DNA of 64,000 nt from Drouetiella hepatica Uher 2000/2452 (GTDB taxonomy: Bacteria; Cyanobacteriota; Cyanobacteriia; Elainellales; Elainellaceae): positions 1 through 64,000 of the forward strand of contig JAHHHD010000004.1 of NCBI GenBank assembly GCA_019359505.1. Direction: 5' to 3'. Positions 61,196 through 64,000 of this stretch are shown here, piece after piece (the stretch's first letter is position 1; each line of letters opens with the position of its first letter). The position numbers were made by a program, and so were the translations under genes. A model generated the notes under the pieces. That model had not been told where the DNA came from and searched no databases. It saw nothing but the letters and a program-made list of their open reading frames with translations.

Positions 61196-61291
61196 GATTC
61201 CCCTAAATCCCCGCGCTATCGCGCCGCTGCGCTAGAAAAAAGGGGGACTTTGAGTTCTGAAGCCCTCTTTGTTAAGGGGGTTGGGGGGATC
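61196..61291 (+). repeat. Cyanobacterial MITE-like repeat
   Basis: About 96 bp with imperfect terminal inverted repeats (TGATTCCCCTAAATCCCC left; TGATCCCCCCAACCCCC on the complement of the right end). The inner part has GGGGGACTTTGAGTTCTGAAGCCC. From memory, similar GC-run elements are scattered through cyanobacterial genomes. No coding capacity. It lies in the 334-bp gap between mtnP and the next gene. Confidence 0.6.
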
Positions 61292-61363
61292 AAGTGTGAA
61301 CTTTGCAATCTACTGAACCTGCAAGAGATCTAATATCTACAAAATATCTACAGAGTATCTACG

Positions 61364-62452
61364 ATGCAACCCTCCCTGTTTACGTTGTTGACATCCACAA
61401 GCCTAGTGCTGGCTCCTCTCGTGATGCCTCAAGCTCTTTTGGCGCAGTCCTCACCGCTAAATTCACCTCATCTTTCACCTTCTCTACTGGCTCAGCGCAT
61501 TTCAGACTTTAGTCCGGCTTCCAATAGTGTGAATGTGTCACCTAGCACCTCTATTTCTGGGCAATTTGACACAACAACAGGCATCGGTATTGACCTCAGC
61601 ACCGTTAAGGTATTTGTGAATGGGCGAGATGTGACTAGCCAAAGCACTATTACAAGCAAGTTTTTCACCTATCTCTCTCCTCAGCCTTTGCCGCCCGGTC
61701 AGGTGCAGGTACGGGTTGAGTTTAGAAATGTTAACGGTACGCCTCGATCGGCTAGCTGGGCGTTTACTGTGCAGCAAACCCAACCCGCCGGACAAATTTC
61801 TGCGGTGACGCAGGATAGCGGCGGTGCTGTATTGACCACCGGACAAACTTTAACCATGACTATGAACGGCACAGCGGGCTTGCAGGGAGCTTTTCTGCTG
61901 GTGCAGGACAGCCGCACAGTCCGCGAAATTCCGGCACGGGAAACCGCTTCTGGGGTGTATACGGCAAGCCTAGTAGTGCAGCGAGGCGATCGCCTTACTG
62001 AAGGCGCTGTAGTCGGTCGGTTGCGTCGTCAGGGTCAAAATGTCGGCGTTTTTGCGGCGGCTTCTCAGGCAGTTGCCTTCAACACGGGTAGCACTGAAGG
62101 CGGTAATTCGGGCGGCAGCACGACACCACCAGCCGCAACGCTACAGCCCCGCTTTACTAGCCATCAGGAGGGCGATCGGGTGGGCAGCAGTGGCTTTACG
62201 CTCGTAGGACAGACCCGTCCCAACGCCACTGTTGATGTCAAGATTGTGGCAGGTGCGTCCATTTTGGGAGTCAGTATTGGCGGACAAACTCTCGTAGATG
62301 ATCCGGTCACTGCTGACGCTAACGGGCGATTTCAAGTCCAGGTACCTTCTATTCCAGTATCTGTTCCTGGGCTGCGCTATAGGATTCAGGCAACGGCTCG
62401 TGAAGGCAATCAAACTAGCCCCACGACGCAGATTACGCTAAGACAGCAATAG
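61364..62452 (+). CDS. Exported Ig-like-domain protein
   Basis: A 362-residue protein with a signal peptide (about 1-27, ending ALLAQ) and a Ser/Pro-rich stretch. Two or three beta-sandwich (Ig-like or Big-like) domains follow: about 45-140 (SGQFDTTTGIGIDLSTVKVFVNGRDVTS), about 145-235, and about 260-362 (QPRFTSHQEGDRVGSSGFTLVGQTRPNATVDVKI). A Gly/Ser/Thr linker precedes the last one. Similar cyanobacterial proteins are unassigned surface or periplasmic proteins. No catalytic motif is visible. ATG 61364 is used. Confidence 0.75.
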   Translation: MQPSLFTLLTSTSLVLAPLVMPQALLAQSSPLNSPHLSPSLLAQRISDFSPASNSVNVSPSTSISGQFDTTTGIGIDLSTVKVFVNGRDVTSQSTITSKFFTYLSPQPLPPGQVQVRVEFRNVNGTPRSASWAFTVQQTQPAGQISAVTQDSGGAVLTTGQTLTMTMNGTAGLQGAFLLVQDSRTVREIPARETASGVYTASLVVQRGDRLTEGAVVGRLRRQGQNVGVFAAASQAVAFNTGSTEGGNSGGSTTPPAATLQPRFTSHQEGDRVGSSGFTLVGQTRPNATVDVKIVAGASILGVSIGGQTLVDDPVTADANGRFQVQVPSIPVSVPGLRYRIQATAREGNQTSPTTQITLRQQ

Positions 62453-62490
62453 TGCTTCTTGCCTGCAGGGTTCGTGATGCAAACCTTGCA

Positions 62491-62572
62491 GGCTATCTGG
62501 TTTTATGGATGAATTTTTTGAAGGCGCGGAGTGACCCCTTCAAGAAATTCATAGCCAGATTCAGCACTGCTG
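62491..62572 (+). repeat. Family D palindromic repeat, copy D2
   Basis: Same flanks as D1: CTGGTTTTATGGATGAATTTTTTG on the left and AAATTCATAGCCAGATTCAGC on the right. The stem is degraded (AAGGCGCGGAGTGACCCCTT). It lies between two exported-protein genes, so a frame extending the DUF1400 gene back to 62452 is repeat sequence. Confidence 0.75.
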
Positions 62573-62613
62573 CCAAGACTATTGATCTAAGGGAAAATAA
62601 TCTCAGGGAAAAC

Positions 62614-63189
62614 ATGAATTTACAGAGATGGCGATCGAATCAGTCTCGTTTGCTCAAGGGCTTCAGCCTGCTGGTCGTAGGGTTAGGGCTACTGGTGCCG
62701 AGCGCCACTTCTCCTGCCTTTGCCGCTGAAAAAGTTGTGTTGAAGTATCAAATTTTCCGGCGATCGGTTGCTGTAGCTGATCTGACTCAGTTTGCTGAAA
62801 CAGGTGAAACTTCTCGTCCTTTGCGCACCTATCTGCGGATGTCGGGGCAAGATCCCGAAAAAATTCGGGAAACCTTAACTAAACCCGTTGCGGTGAATCT
62901 GGTGACACTCGACCGGGTACTAAATAGCTTTGTGGGAGATCTTGCCCTGGGTCAGCTGAGCCAATATATTTACACCTCTTCTCGCCAAGACGACGACAAG
63001 GCAATCCGAGCCGCTCTGGTGCTGTCGGCTAACGGAGACAATGAGATTAGCATTTTGGAAGTTCTGCAAAACTATCCCACCCAAGAAGTGATCCTGGATG
63101 GAGATAAAATTATTGACGCTTACGAAGAGCTACAGGGGTTAAGCAGTACCTTAGACCGCCTCCTAGAAGGGATTCGCCTGTTCAACTGA
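62614..63189 (+). CDS. DUF1400 exported protein
   Basis: A 191-residue exported protein with a signal peptide (about 1-37, ending PAFAAEK). The mature part is a DUF1400-type domain (VVLKYQIFRRSVAVADLTQFAETGETSRPLRTYL, then LDRVLNSFVGDLAL). In many cyanobacteria this domain is the N-terminal part of an alpha/beta hydrolase; here it stands alone. The start at 62614 is chosen because it gives the signal peptide and avoids repeat D2. Confidence 0.8.
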   Translation: MNLQRWRSNQSRLLKGFSLLVVGLGLLVPSATSPAFAAEKVVLKYQIFRRSVAVADLTQFAETGETSRPLRTYLRMSGQDPEKIRETLTKPVAVNLVTLDRVLNSFVGDLALGQLSQYIYTSSRQDDDKAIRAALVLSANGDNEISILEVLQNYPTQEVILDGDKIIDAYEELQGLSSTLDRLLEGIRLFN

Positions 63190-63219
63190 TTTTCACGCCC
63201 TCTTTTACTGGTCTAGCTT

Positions 63220-63417
63220 CTAGTACGCTAGGGTTTCTAGAGTCTCTCGCAAATAGCTGCTGACCAACTGCTCTAAGCTGGAGTTTTGCAGCTGAGCCTG
63301 GGTAAACACCCGCTCAGCGTGCCATCGTTGAAACCCAGAACTTGAGGCGATCGCCCGTTTCAAGCTATCCCAAGTGAGATCTTCAGAAAATTGACTCGGT
63401 GGAGGAGAGGGAACCAT
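63220..63417 (-). CDS. Conserved small cyanobacterial protein
   Basis: A 65-residue protein: DLTWDSLKRAIASSSGFQRWHAERVFTQ, then a C-terminus SSYLRETLETLAY. I recall small cyanobacterial proteins of this type with FQRW and RETLETLAY, but know no function. ATG 63417 is used. It converges on the DUF1400 gene, with 30 bp between the stops. Confidence 0.7.
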   Translation of the reverse strand: MVPSPPPSQFSEDLTWDSLKRAIASSSGFQRWHAERVFTQAQLQNSSLEQLVSSYLRETLETLAY

Positions 63418-63558
63418 AGGATATCGACCTCAAGGAAGGAGTAGAGAAAGCTGCGGCTAGAGCTAGCCTTCTAATAGAATAACGTAGCCTCTCTGGTAAA
63501 GTGTGTCAGCTAACACATCTAGCCCGTTTTGCTTCAAGCTTCACTTTGGAGGCTTATG

Positions 63559-63764
63559 TATAGCGCTACGCGCTTAGCTCCAATGAGTTATACCGATTTA
63601 AACGAATTTGTGGGCACATCGAACCTCAGAAGGGGCTTGGCATTGCCAAGCCCGTACCGGGATCTGTCGCGGTTCCAATTCAAATTGGTATTATTTTTTG
63701 AGAGCCGCGCGGAGCGCGGCTCTCAAAAAATAATTCTTCCTAACTCAATTGCGTAGGGCTATAG
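63559..63764 (+). repeat. Family B palindromic repeat, copy B4, split by element C2
   Basis: Left flank ATAGCGCTACGCGC, TTAGCTCCAATGAGTTA (63574-63590); hairpin 63691-63733 with arms matching TTATTTTTTGAGAGCC and apex GCGGAGC (63709-63715); right flank TTCTTCCTAACTCAATTGCGTA. The 100-bp family C element interrupts it at TTA. Family A copy A7 follows directly. Confidence 0.9.
63591..63690 (+). mobile_element. Family C MITE-like element, copy C2, inserted in B4
   Basis: A 100-bp element, 97% identical to C1 at 27631-27730. It has the same terminal inverted repeats and a perfect 10-bp central hairpin (GGGCTTGGCA/TGCCAAGCCC). It is flanked by TTA on both sides (63588-63590 and 63691-63693), consistent with a 3-bp target duplication, and it splits family B copy B4. 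No coding capacity; a trans-acting transposase would be needed. Confidence 0.9.
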
Positions 63765-63854
63765 CAACCGCCAAGGCGGTTAGGACGGGGACATTGGGGG
63801 TGGGGCGCGAAGCGCCCCACCCCCAATGTCCTCAGCAAGCTGGCGACAGCTATA
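63761..63854 (+). repeat. Family A palindromic repeat, copy A7
   Basis: Complete element directly adjoining B4: ATAGCAACCGCCAAGGCGG, TTAGGACGGGGACAT, stem TGGGGGTGGGGCGC against GCGCCCCACCCCCA, apex GCGAAGC (63807-63813), ATGTCCTCAGCAAGCTGG, CGACAGCTATA. Ends CTATAGC...GCTATA are inverted copies of each other. Confidence 0.9.
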
Positions 63855-63859
63855 CCCAT

Positions 63860-64000
63860 TCAAGACCCAAACAGTTCAGGTTGGCTACCCGACAGAGCCG
63901 CCGAAATCTGACGGCAGTAGTCGTTAAAAAGGAGCGATCGCCGAAACTCCTCGGTGCGGGGTTGGGGAGCCTCGATCGCCACCTCAGCCACCACCCGCCC
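63860..64000 (-). CDS. C-terminal fragment of an unidentified protein
   Basis: The last 46 codons of a minus-strand gene that continues beyond the right edge; it reads EAPQPRTEEFRRSLLFNDY, CRQISAALSGSQPELFGS and then a stop at 63860-63862. Codon use and two GCGATCGC sites fit a real gene. The family is not recognisable from this fragment. Confidence 0.6.
   Translation of the reverse strand, partial: GRVVAEVAIEAPQPRTEEFRRSLLFNDYCRQISAALSGSQPELFGS

Noticed and set aside
62452-62613. Upstream extension of the DUF1400 gene
   Set aside because: It reads through repeat D2; the signal peptide starts at 62614.
63529-63756. Open frame of 75 codons
   Set aside because: It consists of repeats B4 and C2 and has no protein character.
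1-64000. CRISPR array, tRNA or rRNA genes
   Set aside because: No regularly spaced repeats of 25-40 bp with unique spacers, and no recognisable tRNA T-arm or rRNA segment were seen. A tRNA could be missed by eye.

Overview
The window is cyanobacterial chromosome. The evidence is the allophycocyanin core genes apcA-apcB-apcC plus a separate apcD, a complete mycosporine-like amino acid (MAA) cluster mysABCD, a bicarbonate/CO2 uptake group (SbtA-like, SbtB-like and a CO2 hydration protein), a cytochrome c6-type protein, a SigC-like group 2 sigma factor, an RRM RNA-binding protein, and very frequent HIP1 octamers (GCGATCGC). I see no rRNA, tRNA, CRISPR array, prophage or intact insertion sequence. 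Genus cannot be fixed from the sequence alone; gene content fits a Leptolyngbya/Oscillatoria-type cyanobacterium.

Layout. 0.9-5.7 kb: a co-directional run of exported proteins (DsbD/ScsB-like reductase, redoxin lipoprotein, DUF3500 protein, histidine-phosphatase lipoprotein). 5.9-10.9 kb: a WecG/TagA glycosyltransferase with an unusual repeat extension, an ATP-grasp-like protein, an SH3 lipoprotein and a PRC-barrel protein. 11-18.6 kb: FHA-fused class A penicillin-binding protein, RRM protein, DUF697 GTPase, SigC-like sigma factor, SWIM zinc-finger protein. 18.7-25.5 kb (minus strand): beta-propeller protein, membrane protein, a repeat protein with an M15-like end, and two glycosyltransferases. 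26-30.4 kb: apcABC, ftsW, uspA, phzF. 30.5-37.3 kb: a TauD-type dioxygenase and an atypical HAD protein on the minus strand, divergent from mysABCD and a cytochrome c6 gene. 37.3-45.8 kb: repeat protein, M61 peptidase, Crp-type regulator, ABC-2 exporter, apcD, methyltransferase. 46-51.5 kb: CHASE histidine kinase, a nitrate/sulfonate-type ABC importer, OmpR-type regulator. 51.6-56.3 kb: SDR/LysR divergent pair, then sbtA-sbtB-chpX. 56.3-64 kb: PadR regulator, dcd, DUF433/DUF5615 toxin-antitoxin pair, FAD oxidoreductase, MTA phosphorylase and small exported proteins.

The most unusual content lies between the genes. At least four families of short palindromic repeats are scattered through the intergenic spaces. 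Family A has seven copies of about 90 bp with conserved flanks but a different, self-complementary stem in each copy. Family B has four copies of a long hairpin. Family C is a 100-bp element with terminal inverted repeats, in two 97% identical copies, one inserted inside a family B copy. Family D has two copies. Across otherwise unrelated families the hairpin apex is usually C-GNA-G, the triloop known from unusually stable DNA mini-hairpins. No transposase that could move them is in the window. The MAA cluster with its divergent dioxygenase and motif-I-deficient HAD gene is the most interesting metabolic locus.
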